DNA of 64,000 bases, from NCBI GenBank assembly GCA_900468535.1, contig UBTY01000009.1, positions 248,001-312,000 on the forward strand, read 5' to 3'. The notes beneath the pieces were generated by a model. That model was not told the origin of the DNA. It saw nothing but the letters and a program-made list of their open reading frames with translations, and searched no databases. Both the position numbers and the translations under genes were made by a program. The DNA is from Hyphomicrobiales bacterium (GTDB lineage Bacteria; Pseudomonadota; Alphaproteobacteria; Rhizobiales; Rhizobiaceae). Numbering within the stretch: the first letter of the stretch is position 1; each line of letters opens with the position of its first letter. Below are positions 1 to 8,133 of this stretch, in pieces.

Positions 1-325
1 AACGGAACGGCTTCGTTATATAGTCGTTGGCGCCGGCTTCCAGGCCGAGGATCGTGTCGGAATCGGTATCGTGACCGGTCAGCATGATGATCGGCGCCTT
101 CAGGCCGCCCTTGCGCAGAAGCTTCACAGCTTCCCGCCCGTCCATATCCGGCAAACCAACGTCCATGATCAGGAGATCGATCGGCGTCGCACGCGCTTTC
201 TCGACGCCTTTCGTGGCAGTCGTCTCCTGCAGGACCGTAAACTCGTCATAAAGGGAAAGCTGCTCCGTGAGGGTCTCGCGGAGGTCGTCGTCGTCATCCA
301 CCAGAAGGATGGTGCGTGCGGTCAT
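1..325 (-). CDS. Response regulator, receiver domain (partial, C-terminus outside window)
   Basis: The first 108 codons of a two-component response regulator are present; the gene runs off the left edge. The receiver fold is clear: acidic cluster D10-D14, phosphoacceptor D55 in a LIMDVGLPDMDG context, T83 in MLTGHD, and K105 in a TKPF motif. An AGGA lies about 11 bases before the ATG. The effector domain is not visible, so the DNA-binding family cannot be assigned from this window. The N-terminus resembles CenR-type OmpR-family regulators of alphaproteobacteria, but that is an impression, not proof. It diverges from the L,D-transpeptidase gene, which would suit a cell-envelope regulator. Confidence 0.9.
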   Translation of the reverse strand, partial: MTARTILLVDDDDDLRETLTEQLSLYDEFTVLQETTATKGVEKARATPIDLLIMDVGLPDMDGREAVKLLRKGGLKAPIIMLTGHDTDSDTILGLEAGANDYITKPFR

Positions 326-504
326 GCGGCTCAAATCCTCACCTTCGGCTTCCTAGTCCTACGCCAATTTCGATCATTGGCAAAGATCGGAAGACCAAGC
401 GTTGTCGTATATTCTGCTATATGATTTCAATCGGTCCCCAAGCAATGCAAAGACATGTGAGAAAGATGGAAAAAACAAGGCGGTCGCGAACTATACAGTC
501 AACG

Positions 505-1014
505 ATGATTATCGTTCGTCCCGCACCGCGCAATAAAAGCCGCGCTTTGATCCAATTCGATACGCTAAGGATCCCCGCTGCGATCGGTCGCTCGGGCCGC
601 ACTGTGCTGAAGCTGGAAGGCGACGGGGCCACTCCGGTTGCCTCGATGAAGGTCCTCCATGGCTTTCGTCGCGGGGAGAAGCCGCAGCGCCTTCAAACGC
701 CGCTTTCACTGCGCCGCATCGGTGCCGAGATGCTCTGGTGCGACCAGCCGGATCATCCCAGCTACAATCGTCTCGTCAAGGCGCCGTTCCGGCCCAGCCA
801 CGAGGAGATGAAGCGGGCCGATAGCCTCTACGACGTCTGCCTAGTGCTCGATTGGAACATCCGTTCGCGGGCGCGGAATCGCGGCTCTGCGATTTTCTTT
901 CATCTGATCAAACCCGGCTATGAACCGACTGCCGGCTGCGTTGCCGTTCATCCGCGTGACATGCGCCGTCTGCTACCTTTCATGCGCAAGGGCACCATCG
1001 TTCGCGTTCTCTAG
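505..1014 (+). CDS. L,D-transpeptidase (YkuD) family protein
   Basis: A predicted peptidoglycan-modifying enzyme of the YkuD (ErfK/YbiS) fold, about 169 residues. The active-site signature is near the C-terminus: FFHLI, then ten residues later PTAGCVAVHP, giving the conserved histidine and the catalytic cysteine. The family forms 3-3 cross-links or attaches proteins to peptidoglycan in the periplasm. The start is uncertain. I chose the ATG at 505 (MIIVRPAP), because homologous short forms as I remember them begin there; upstream ATGs at 421, 445 and 466 are in frame and none has a convincing ribosome-binding site. No clear signal peptide follows 505. It is transcribed away from the response-regulator gene on its left. 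Confidence 0.8.
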   Translation: MIIVRPAPRNKSRALIQFDTLRIPAAIGRSGRTVLKLEGDGATPVASMKVLHGFRRGEKPQRLQTPLSLRRIGAEMLWCDQPDHPSYNRLVKAPFRPSHEEMKRADSLYDVCLVLDWNIRSRARNRGSAIFFHLIKPGYEPTAGCVAVHPRDMRRLLPFMRKGTIVRVL

Positions 1015-1150
1015 AGTTGGGGGATGATAAAGGACGATTGGCGACCTATATGCGTCCCGACCCGCGTCGGGGCTTTCAGGCGCGCAGGGAAGCCGTTGCA
1101 TGACGAGCTCAAGCAAGCCCGTGCAATTCTGAGTTTTTGGAGAGACAACA

Positions 1151-1981
1151 GTGGCACAACAATCCGTCATTACCTTCCACGATGGAAACACTATTCCGCA
1201 GGTCGGCCTCGGCGTGTGGCGCACGCCGGCCGATATCACGGCGCCGACCGTCCGCAGCGCGATTGCAGCCGGCTACCGCCATGTCGATACGGCCGCGATC
1301 TATGAGAACGAAGACGGGGTTGGCGAGGGGATCAAGTCGTCCGGTGTGCCGCGGAGCGACATTTTCCTGACGACCAAGCTCTGGAACGACGACCAGGGCT
1401 ATGACTCGACCCTGAAGGCGTTCGACAAGAGCCTGAAGCGCCTCGGCACCGATTACGTGGATCTCTACCTCGTTCACTGGCCGGCGCCGACGCGCAACCG
1501 TTATGTGGATACGTGGAAGGCTTTCATCCAGCTAAAGAAGGATGGGCGTGCCCGGTCGATCGGCGTATCGAATTTCTATCCGGAGCATATCGACCGCCTC
1601 GTTGCCGAAACGGGCGTCGTTCCTGTCATCAATCAGATCGAACTGCACCCCGATTTTCAGCAAAAGGCTTCGCAGGCCGCGCACAAGAAGCTTGAGATCG
1701 CGACCCAATCCTGGAGCCCGCTCGGCCAGGGCAAGCTGATCGACCATCCCGTCATCGGCGGCATTGCCAAGAAGCACGGAAAAACGCCGGCCCAGACGAT
1801 CATTCGCTGGCACATGGACAGCGGGCTGGTTGTAATCCCCAAGTCCATCACGCCGTCGCGCATCGAAGAGAATTTCCAGGTGTTCGACTTTGCGCTCGAT
1901 GATGACGACATGGCGGCGATTGCCAAGCTCGATGATATCGGCGCTCGCATGGGTCCAGACCCGAAGACGGCAACTTTCTGA
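1151..1981 (+). CDS. Aldo/keto reductase (diketogluconate reductase type)
   Basis: A 276-residue NADPH-dependent carbonyl reductase of the aldo/keto reductase superfamily with a TIM barrel. The catalytic tetrad is complete: D46, Y51, K76 and H109 (LYLVHWPAP). The signature IGVSNF and the C-terminal cofactor-binding segment IPKSITPSRIEEN are present. Translation starts at GTG, preceded by a good GGAGAG seven bases upstream. The closest named relatives are 2,5-diketo-D-gluconate reductases, but the physiological substrate cannot be told from sequence. It stands alone between the L,D-transpeptidase and the convergent SixA-like gene. Confidence 0.93.
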   Translation: MAQQSVITFHDGNTIPQVGLGVWRTPADITAPTVRSAIAAGYRHVDTAAIYENEDGVGEGIKSSGVPRSDIFLTTKLWNDDQGYDSTLKAFDKSLKRLGTDYVDLYLVHWPAPTRNRYVDTWKAFIQLKKDGRARSIGVSNFYPEHIDRLVAETGVVPVINQIELHPDFQQKASQAAHKKLEIATQSWSPLGQGKLIDHPVIGGIAKKHGKTPAQTIIRWHMDSGLVVIPKSITPSRIEENFQVFDFALDDDDMAAIAKLDDIGARMGPDPKTATF

Positions 1982-2067
1982 TGCGGCTGGGACGGCGGAC
2001 TGCGTCGCCCCTCCAATCACACCAAGAACTCACAAAAGATTCTGAGGTCGCGGGCGATTTCGCGACT

Positions 2068-2601
2068 TCAGCCAAGCATGCGTGGGGTCACGAACGCTTC
2101 AAGGTGACCACTTGCCGGTGACAAGGACTGCCATGCTTCTATACGGATCACGGCAAGTCCAGCGGTCGGGAATTTCTCGGCCATGCGCGTTCGCGCACCT
2201 GTCTCGCCCCCGCCGACGAGATCCAGCGCAAAATCCTGGAGGCCGGGATTGTGGCCGATGACCAGCAGGCTTTCGACGGATGGGTCGATGGATCGCAGCA
2301 AGGTGGCGATGGCACTTGCGTCGGCCTCGTAGAGATCTGCGGCGTCACGTTTTGTCGGGGCTTTCGGAAGGCTGGCCGAGAGGAAGTCCCAGGTTTCCTG
2401 GGTGCGCCGTGCGGTGGATACCAGCGCAAGGTCCGGGCGGATCTTGTTATGAGCCATAAAGGCCGCGATCAGAGGGGTGGCTTTTCGGCCGCGTTCGGCA
2501 AGCGGGCGATCGTGGTCGTCAACGCCCTCGGGCCAAGCTGATTTCGCATGGCGGAGCAGGTAGAGATAGCGCGTGTTCTGCTTGCTGTGCATGAAGCTCA
2601 T
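2068..2601 (-). CDS. SixA-like histidine phosphatase
   Basis: A 177-residue protein of the histidine phosphatase (phosphoglycerate mutase-like) superfamily. The catalytic RHAKS motif is at residues 17-21 (H18 is the predicted phosphoacceptor), and a second histidine lies in VIGHNPGLQ. This arrangement matches SixA-type phosphohistidine phosphatases, which act on histidine phosphotransfer domains, though many small family members have other substrates. An alternative start is the methionine at residue 4. It lies downstream of leuC on the same strand, separated by a strong hairpin, so it is probably a separate transcript. Confidence 0.85.
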   Translation of the reverse strand: MSFMHSKQNTRYLYLLRHAKSAWPEGVDDHDRPLAERGRKATPLIAAFMAHNKIRPDLALVSTARRTQETWDFLSASLPKAPTKRDAADLYEADASAIATLLRSIDPSVESLLVIGHNPGLQDFALDLVGGGETGARTRMAEKFPTAGLAVIRIEAWQSLSPASGHLEAFVTPRMLG

Positions 2602-2663
2602 CCGAAATTGGCGGCCTCAGGCGTGCCGCTACGGCGACGACTTATCTAAAATCCAGAAAGGGC

Positions 2664-2686
2664 GCCTCTCCCTGATGGGGAGAGGC
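2664..2686 (-). terminator. Hairpin downstream of leuC
   Basis: Perfect 9-bp inverted repeat (GCCTCTCCC and GGGAGAGGC) with a 5-base loop, nine bases after the leuC stop codon. The uridine tract on the minus-strand transcript is weak (CCCTTTCTGG), so termination may be partial. Confidence 0.6.
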
Positions 2687-2694
2687 AATTTCGA

Positions 2695-4104
2695 TCAATT
2701 CCAGTCGCGGATGTCGACGAAGTGGCCGGCAATCGCTGCTGCCGCGGCCATTGCCGGAGAAACAAGGTGCGTGCGGCCCTTGAAGCCCTGGCGGCCTTCG
2801 AAGTTGCGGTTCGAGGTGGAAGCGCAACGCTCGCCCGGCTTCAGGCGGTCGTCGTTCATCGCGAGACACATCGAGCAACCCGGCTCACGCCAGTCAAACC
2901 CTGCCGCCTTGAAGATCTTGTCGAGACCTTCCTGCTCGGCCTGTTCTTTCACGAGGCCGGAGCCCGGCACGATCATAGCGTTGACGGTCGATGCGACGGT
3001 CTTGCCTTCGACAACCTTGGCAACGGCGCGCAGGTCTTCGATGCGGCCGTTGGTGCAGGAGCCGATAAAGACGCGGTCGATGCTGATCTCGGTGATCGGC
3101 GTGCCCGGCTTCAGGCCCATGTAGTCGAGCGCACGCCATTTGGAAGCACGCTTCGTTTCTTCCTGGATTTCGTCCGGGTTCGGAACGACGCCCTGCACAG
3201 AAATGACGTCTTCCGGAGAGGAACCCCAGGAAACGATCGGCGGCAGTTCGGCAGCGTTCAGTTTGACGATGCGGTCGTAGTGAGCACCTTCGTCCGTCTT
3301 CAGGGTCTGCCAGTAGGCGATTGCCTGTTCCAGCGCTTCGCCCTTCGGCGCGCGCGGCTTGCCCTTGATATATTCGTAGGTGATCTCGTCAGGCGCGATC
3401 AGGCCGGCGCGGGCGCCGCCTTCGATCGACATGTTGCAGATCGTCATGCGACCTTCCATCGACAGCGCACGGATCGCTTCGCCGGCGTATTCGATGACGT
3501 AGCCCGTGCCGCCGGCGGTGCCGATTTCGCCAATGATGGCAAGGACGATGTCCTTTGCAGTGACGCCGGCAGGCAGCTGCCCGTCGACCTGCACCAGCAT
3601 GTTCTTCGCCTTCTTCTGGATCAGCGTCTGCGTGGCGAGTACGTGCTCGACTTCAGACGTGCCGATGCCGTGAGCGAGCGAGCCGAAGGCGCCGTGCGTG
3701 GACGTGTGGCTGTCGCCGCAGACGATCGTCATGCCCGGCAGGGTGAAGCCCTGTTCCGGTCCGATGATGTGGACGATGCCCTGGCGCTTGTCGTTCTCCG
3801 AGTAGTACTCGACATTGAACTCGGCGGCGTTGATGGCCAGCTGCTCGACCTGGATGCGGCTTTCCTCGTTCTTGATGCCGAGGTGACGATCGGGCGATGT
3901 CGGGACGTTGTGGTCGACGACAGCGAGCGTCTTTTCTGGTGCACGGACCTTGCGGTTGCTCATGCGCAGGCCTTCGAATGCCTGCGGAGAGGTGACTTCA
4001 TGGACCAGATGACGGTCGATGTAGAGAAGACAGGTTCCGTCGTCCTGCTGGTCAACCAGGTGATCGTCCCAGATCTTGTCGTAAAGGGTACGCGGTGCGC
4101 TCAT
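2695..4104 (-). CDS. leuC: 3-isopropylmalate dehydratase large subunit
   Basis: A 469-residue aconitase-family subunit that isomerises 2-isopropylmalate to 3-isopropylmalate in leucine synthesis, working as a heterodimer with LeuD. The three [4Fe-4S] cysteine ligands are visible in FIGSCTNGR and, about 60 residues later, GCSMCLAMN. The N-terminal motif DNHVPT and the segment [14 protein letters not shown] are typical. Length matches the family. leuD and leuB are not in the window, as is usual in rhizobia, where leu genes are scattered. A 239-bp region separates it from the upstream ABC permease gene; no leucine-rich leader peptide was found there. Confidence 0.97.
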   Translation of the reverse strand: MSAPRTLYDKIWDDHLVDQQDDGTCLLYIDRHLVHEVTSPQAFEGLRMSNRKVRAPEKTLAVVDHNVPTSPDRHLGIKNEESRIQVEQLAINAAEFNVEYYSENDKRQGIVHIIGPEQGFTLPGMTIVCGDSHTSTHGAFGSLAHGIGTSEVEHVLATQTLIQKKAKNMLVQVDGQLPAGVTAKDIVLAIIGEIGTAGGTGYVIEYAGEAIRALSMEGRMTICNMSIEGGARAGLIAPDEITYEYIKGKPRAPKGEALEQAIAYWQTLKTDEGAHYDRIVKLNAAELPPIVSWGSSPEDVISVQGVVPNPDEIQEETKRASKWRALDYMGLKPGTPITEISIDRVFIGSCTNGRIEDLRAVAKVVEGKTVASTVNAMIVPGSGLVKEQAEQEGLDKIFKAAGFDWREPGCSMCLAMNDDRLKPGERCASTSNRNFEGRQGFKGRTHLVSPAMAAAAAIAGHFVDIRDWN

Positions 4105-4343
4105 GGCGTTATATCCGTATTGAAGGCATGGAGAATGGAGTTTTGGCGGGTAGGTCCGCCGGCCGTTATTCGATCAACGAAGTCGGCTGTTGAGTGCACC
4201 AGATACGGACGCAAAGAAACGTGCCGGCAGGCGATAATGATCCTGCAGCACGAAAATATGCGCTCCAATGCACTTGAACTTGGATTCCATGAGCCGTCAC
4301 ATATCAATTTTTGGCGACGGCGGCAATTTGAATCATGATGCCG

Positions 4344-5168
4344 CTATCGCCGGTCTCTCCTGCGCATCCGCTTCTCGACTTGCCGCAACGCGAGCGACAG
4401 GCCGATCGTCAAGATGAGATAGATGTAGGTGACGATCGAGTAGGTTTCAAAGAAGCGGAAGGAACCTGAGGCGTAAATCTTTCCCATCTGGGTGATATCG
4501 GAGACGCCGAGCACCGAGACGAGCGAACTGTCCTTCACCATGGCGACGAAATCGTTCGAGAGCGGCGGGAAGATCACCTTTACGGCCTGGGGGAAGATCA
4601 CGAAGCGAAAGCGGTGGTAGCGCGAGAGACCGAGCGCCTTGGCGGCTTCGATCTGTCCGTGATCGACAGACTGGATACCGGCACGGAAGACCTCGGCGAT
4701 GAATGACGAATAGCCGATCATCAGCGCGATGATGGCGCGCCACATCAGCGAGAAGTCTCGCACCAGGATAGGCTCGGCAAGTTCCAGCCGCACCAGCGGT
4801 GTGATCAGGGTGTTATAGGCCGCGACGATGCCGGGGGCCCCGACGAAAGCGACGTAGAAGAGCAGCACCAGCATAGGGACGCCGCGGATGACCTCGATAT
4901 AGAAACGCGAGATCTGGCGCAGCACGACGCTATCCGACAACCCCAGCAGGGCAATCCCGAGGCCAAGGATGGTGGCAAGCGTAAAACCGACCAGCGTCAC
5001 GAAGATGGTGACGCCGACGCCGTTGAAGACGGTGCGGAAGACCTGCGCGTAGATGTCGTTGGTGATGATGACGACGGCGAGGATAAGGCCGATCGCAACA
5101 AGGGCGACCAGCCACCAAGGATAGTCGCCCTTACTATGCCCACCAGGGGGCGGCTGCGGAGCCATCAT
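4344..5168 (-). CDS. Amino-acid-type ABC transporter permease
   Basis: A 274-residue inner-membrane permease of the HisM/GlnP family. A cytoplasmic N-terminal tail precedes several hydrophobic helices; the ABC-interaction (EAA) loop is FRAGIQSVDHGQIEAAKALG. It follows the solute-binding protein gene by 19 bp, so the two are co-transcribed. There is only one permease gene and no ATPase gene here. It probably forms a homodimer and borrows an ATPase encoded elsewhere. Substrate is likely a polar amino acid by family, not demonstrable from sequence. Confidence 0.92.
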   Translation of the reverse strand: MMAPQPPPGGHSKGDYPWWLVALVAIGLILAVVIITNDIYAQVFRTVFNGVGVTIFVTLVGFTLATILGLGIALLGLSDSVVLRQISRFYIEVIRGVPMLVLLFYVAFVGAPGIVAAYNTLITPLVRLELAEPILVRDFSLMWRAIIALMIGYSSFIAEVFRAGIQSVDHGQIEAAKALGLSRYHRFRFVIFPQAVKVIFPPLSNDFVAMVKDSSLVSVLGVSDITQMGKIYASGSFRFFETYSIVTYIYLILTIGLSLALRQVEKRMRRRDRR

Positions 5169-5187
5169 AGCGTGACCGGAAGCGCGA

Positions 5188-5985
5188 TCATTCGCCCATC
5201 TTGTAGTCGAGGAACCACTTCTTGTTCAGCGCATCGAACGTGCCGTCGGCCTTCAGGCTGGCGATGGCGGCGTTGACGGGTGCGACGAGGTCGGAGCCCT
5301 TTGGAAAGATGAAGCCGAAGTCCTCGGTGCCGAGCGGGCCGCCGACGACCTTGAGGCCGCCACTCGATGCGTCGACATAACCCTTGGCTGCGACGCTATC
5401 CGTGAGAACGACATCGACGTCGCCTGCCTTCAGGGCCTGAACCGTGGCGCCGAAGGTTTCGAAGAGCTTGATGCGCGGGTTCTGTTCGTTGCCGTCGAGG
5501 ATTTCATAGACAGCCGTATAGAAGGGCGAGGTGCCGGGCTGCGCGCCGACGAGGCCATCGTTGAAGGCGCCGAAGGTCTTGGCGTCGGTGAAGCGCTTTT
5601 CGTCACCACGGACCAGCATGAACTGCTGCGAGCGCATATAGGGGTCGGAGAAGTCAACCTTGGCCTTGCGGTCGTCCTTGATGGTGATACCGGTCATGCC
5701 GATGTTGTACTGGTTGTCGGAGACAGCCTGGATCATCGCGTCCCAGCTGGTATTCTGGTACTCGACCTTGAAGTTCAGCCGCTTGGCGATCTCGTTCATC
5801 GCGTCATATTCCCAGCCGATCGCCTTGCCGGACTTCGGGTCGACGAATTGCAGCGGCGGGTAGGCGTTCTCGGTAACGACAACGACCGTCTTGCCCTTGA
5901 GGTCGGGAAGGTCAGCGGCAAAGGTCGCGATCGGCGACAGAACGAGAGCGGTCAGTCCTGCAAGGACGGTGCGACGGAACGGCAT
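5188..5985 (-). CDS. Periplasmic amino-acid-binding protein of an ABC transporter
   Basis: A 265-residue solute-binding protein of family 3 (SBP_bac_3). It has a signal peptide (PFRR, a hydrophobic run, cleavage after TFAA), then [15 protein letters not shown] and [14 protein letters not shown] segments typical of lysine/glutamine-binding proteins. I chose the ATG at 5985 because GGGGAGA lies just upstream and the signal peptide begins there; a longer frame to 6066 lacks support. It precedes the permease gene in one operon and would deliver substrate to it. No ATPase gene accompanies the pair. Confidence 0.93.
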   Translation of the reverse strand: MPFRRTVLAGLTALVLSPIATFAADLPDLKGKTVVVVTENAYPPLQFVDPKSGKAIGWEYDAMNEIAKRLNFKVEYQNTSWDAMIQAVSDNQYNIGMTGITIKDDRKAKVDFSDPYMRSQQFMLVRGDEKRFTDAKTFGAFNDGLVGAQPGTSPFYTAVYEILDGNEQNPRIKLFETFGATVQALKAGDVDVVLTDSVAAKGYVDASSGGLKVVGGPLGTEDFGFIFPKGSDLVAPVNAAIASLKADGTFDALNKKWFLDYKMGE

Positions 5986-6071
5986 TAAGTATCTCCCCGA
6001 AATATAGCTCGCGAAACCTGTCATAGTTGCGAAGCGGATAGCAAGAGAATTGCCGCATGTCGCCATTCAAA

Positions 6072-6099
6072 AACAGAAAAGGCGGCCCAAAGACCGCCT
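6072..6099 (-). terminator. Intrinsic terminator of the aldo/keto reductase gene
   Basis: Inverted repeat AGGCGG and CCGCCT; on the minus strand the stem is followed by TTTTCTGTTTTTG. It lies about 70 bp after the stop of the reductase gene at 6172 and ahead of the binding-protein gene. Confidence 0.7.
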
Positions 6100-6171
6100 C
6101 TTCCTGCGAAGATTTTTGCGAGATGCATTGCAAGTATAGCCGGCCACGTGTCCAGGAGGGCAATGCTTGCA

Positions 6172-7065
6172 TCAAAGGCGCGAAAGTTGGCTGCTTTTTG
6201 CCGATGCAATACCGTTCAATTTCTCGATCGCGTTGGCGGGCAAGGTGATATCGGCGACCGCGAGGTTTTCCCTCAGATGAGTGCGGGACGAAGTGCCGGG
6301 GATCAGCAGGATATTCGGCGCGCGCTGCAGGAGCCAGGCAAGCGCAACCTGCATCGGCGTTGTGCCAAGATCGGCGGCAACATCCGAAAGCGTCGAGGAT
6401 TGCAACGGCGAGAAGCCGCCCAGCGGAAAGAACGGCACATAGGCTGTCTGTTCTGCCGCTAGCTGGTCGATCAGCGCATCATCTTGCCGATGGGCGAGAT
6501 TGTATTGGTTCTGGACGCAAACGATCTCCGCGATCTTTCGTCCGTCGGCAATCTGCTTGGCGGTGACGTTGGAGAGGCCAATGTGTTTGACGAGGCCTTG
6601 GCGCTGAAGGTCGGCGAGAACCGTGAGCGGCGCCTCAAGCGATCCTTCCGCGGGTCCATGAACATCGAACATGGCGCGCAGATTGACCACCTCGATCACA
6701 TCGAGGCCGAGATTCTTCAGGTTGTCGTGGATCGCCTGCGTGAGGGCCTCTTTCGAGAAGGCCGGGTTCCAGGATGCGTCGGGGCCGCGTGTCGCTCCGA
6801 TCTTGGTGACGATCACGAGGTCGTCCCTATAAGGATGCAAGGCTTCCCGGATGATCTGGTTGGTGACGTGGGGGCCGTAGAAGTCGCTGGTGTCGATATG
6901 GTTGACGCCGCTTTCGACGGCTTCACGCAGGACGGCTATGGCTTCGGCGCGATCCTTCGGTGGGCCGAACACACCCTTGCCGGCCAGTTGCATGGCTCCG
7001 TAGCCGAGCCGCGTCACGGCGCGGTCGCCGAGTGTGAATGTGCCCGATTTTTCGAGGTTGGACAT
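6172..7065 (-). CDS. Aldo/keto reductase, YdbC-like subfamily
   Basis: A 297-residue aldo/keto reductase. Three of the four catalytic residues are present (D58, Y63, K88). The usual histidine is replaced by asparagine, N128, in VVNLR, which is characteristic of the YdbC/pyridoxal-reductase-like subfamily as I know it. The start at 7065 is supported by AAGGGAG upstream; a longer frame reaches 7137. The gene ends at a good terminator and stands alone downstream of rplS. Substrate unknown; pyridoxal or another small aldehyde is plausible by family. Confidence 0.9.
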   Translation of the reverse strand: MSNLEKSGTFTLGDRAVTRLGYGAMQLAGKGVFGPPKDRAEAIAVLREAVESGVNHIDTSDFYGPHVTNQIIREALHPYRDDLVIVTKIGATRGPDASWNPAFSKEALTQAIHDNLKNLGLDVIEVVNLRAMFDVHGPAEGSLEAPLTVLADLQRQGLVKHIGLSNVTAKQIADGRKIAEIVCVQNQYNLAHRQDDALIDQLAAEQTAYVPFFPLGGFSPLQSSTLSDVAADLGTTPMQVALAWLLQRAPNILLIPGTSSRTHLRENLAVADITLPANAIEKLNGIASAKSSQLSRL

Positions 7066-7194
7066 TGTCTGCTCCCTTTGAATACGGGGTAGACATAGGG
7101 CAGGCGAGCGCCGGTGATAACGCCATGCATTCCGCACGGGCTGTTCGGAATTCCGGACAATGGCTCTTGGAATTGGCCGCCAGCTGCGCGCAAC

Positions 7195-7224
7195 AAAAAA
7201 GGCGACCCGAGGGTCGCCTTTTCA
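7195..7224 (-). terminator. Intrinsic terminator of rplS
   Basis: GGCGACC and GGTCGCC arms with a CGAG loop, followed on the minus strand by TTTTTTG and on the plus strand by TTTTC. It sits about 22 bp after the rplS stop codon. Confidence 0.9.
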
Positions 7225-7245
7225 ACAATCCCTGAGGATTGAAAC

Positions 7246-7788
7246 TTATTCTGCTGCCGGCTCGGCTGCGGCCGCTGCTGCAGCTTCTGCTGCTGCCTTG
7301 GCTTCTGCGGCTTCCTGTGCTGCCTTTTCTGCTGCGAGCGCCTGAGCTGCTGCAACCTTTTCGGCTTCGATACGTGCCTTTTCCTCGGCCAGGGCCTGAC
7401 GCTCGGCATCGTTCAGCTTGCGGGCGCGCGTGCCGGTGTTCTCGACGATACGAGCCGACTTGCCGCGACGGTCGCGCAGGTAGTAGAGCTTCGCGCGACG
7501 GACCTTACCGCGGCGAACGATTTCTACGCTTTCGATTGCCGGGGAGTAGATCGGGAATACGCGCTCGACGCCTTCGCCGTAGGAGATCTTGCGAACCGTG
7601 AAGTTCTCCTGCAGGCCGCCGCCGGAGCGAGCGATGCAAACGCCTTCGTAGGCCTGTACGCGGGTACGGTTGCCTTCCTTGACCTTCACGTTGACGCGAA
7701 CGGTGTCGCCCGGGGAGAATTCCGGAAGCTTGCGCTGGGCTTCGATCTTGGCGACCTGTTCGGCCTCAAGCTGCTGAATGATGTTCAT
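7246..7788 (-). CDS. rplS: 50S ribosomal protein L19
   Basis: A 180-residue L19, which sits at the interface of the two ribosomal subunits. The first 118 or so residues are the conserved protein ([26 protein letters not shown], then [19 protein letters not shown]). Residues from about 125 onward form an Ala/Glu/Lys-rich helical tail of roughly 55 residues absent from short L19 proteins such as that of E. coli but usual in rhizobia. In many bacteria rplS is the last gene of the rpsP-rimM-trmD operon; here it is split from trmD by two genes and must have its own promoter. Confidence 0.97.
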   Translation of the reverse strand: MNIIQQLEAEQVAKIEAQRKLPEFSPGDTVRVNVKVKEGNRTRVQAYEGVCIARSGGGLQENFTVRKISYGEGVERVFPIYSPAIESVEIVRRGKVRRAKLYYLRDRRGKSARIVENTGTRARKLNDAERQALAEEKARIEAEKVAAAQALAAEKAAQEAAEAKAAAEAAAAAAAEPAAE

Positions 7789-8133
7789 GACTCAACCTCT
7801 TTGTTGGTTCAACAGCCAGAGCGCTCTGAACGATCTATCCTTGGTCGAGCCTCAGATATTTGCCGGTGAGGGCAGGAGCGAGTTCGTCTGTTTTTCTTTA
7901 CGTGGCTGATGGGATTTTTCCCATTCCGGGCGTGCGCATACCGTATTGCGCAGGCTTTGTCACCCCTTCGACCGGGAAATTTCACCGGCCAGGCTGTTAA
8001 ACAGCGCTTTCCGCGGCTGCACAAGCCATCAAGCCTGTGACTCATTTGATTAAATATTTGTCAAATGCACAACTGAGGAGCAGATTCGCTTTTGGATCAA
8101 ATTGTGATCCGTGGGAGTTCTGGAGGGGAATGA
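7789..8133. other. 345-bp divergent intergenic region between rplS and the NCS1 permease
   Basis: No gene is visible. The region holds divergent promoters. It contains a 12-bp palindrome (CAGAGCGCTCTG, 7817-7828) near rplS, an inverted repeat CATTTGA/TCAAATG (8044-8068) that includes a TTGACA on the minus strand, and an operator-like inverted repeat at 8095-8111 next to the permease gene. Confidence 0.6.
8095..8111. promoter_or_regulatory. Operator-like inverted repeat GGATCA-N5-TGATCC
   Basis: A perfect 6-bp inverted repeat with a 5-base spacer lies 22 bp upstream of the permease start codon. The size suits a dimeric repressor of the GntR or similar class. No regulator gene is adjacent. Confidence 0.4.

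Noticed and set aside
4304..4336. Ten-codon leader peptide upstream of leuC (MIQIAAVAKN)
   Set aside because: It contains no leucine codon, has no clear terminator/antiterminator pair behind it, and overlaps nothing supporting attenuation.
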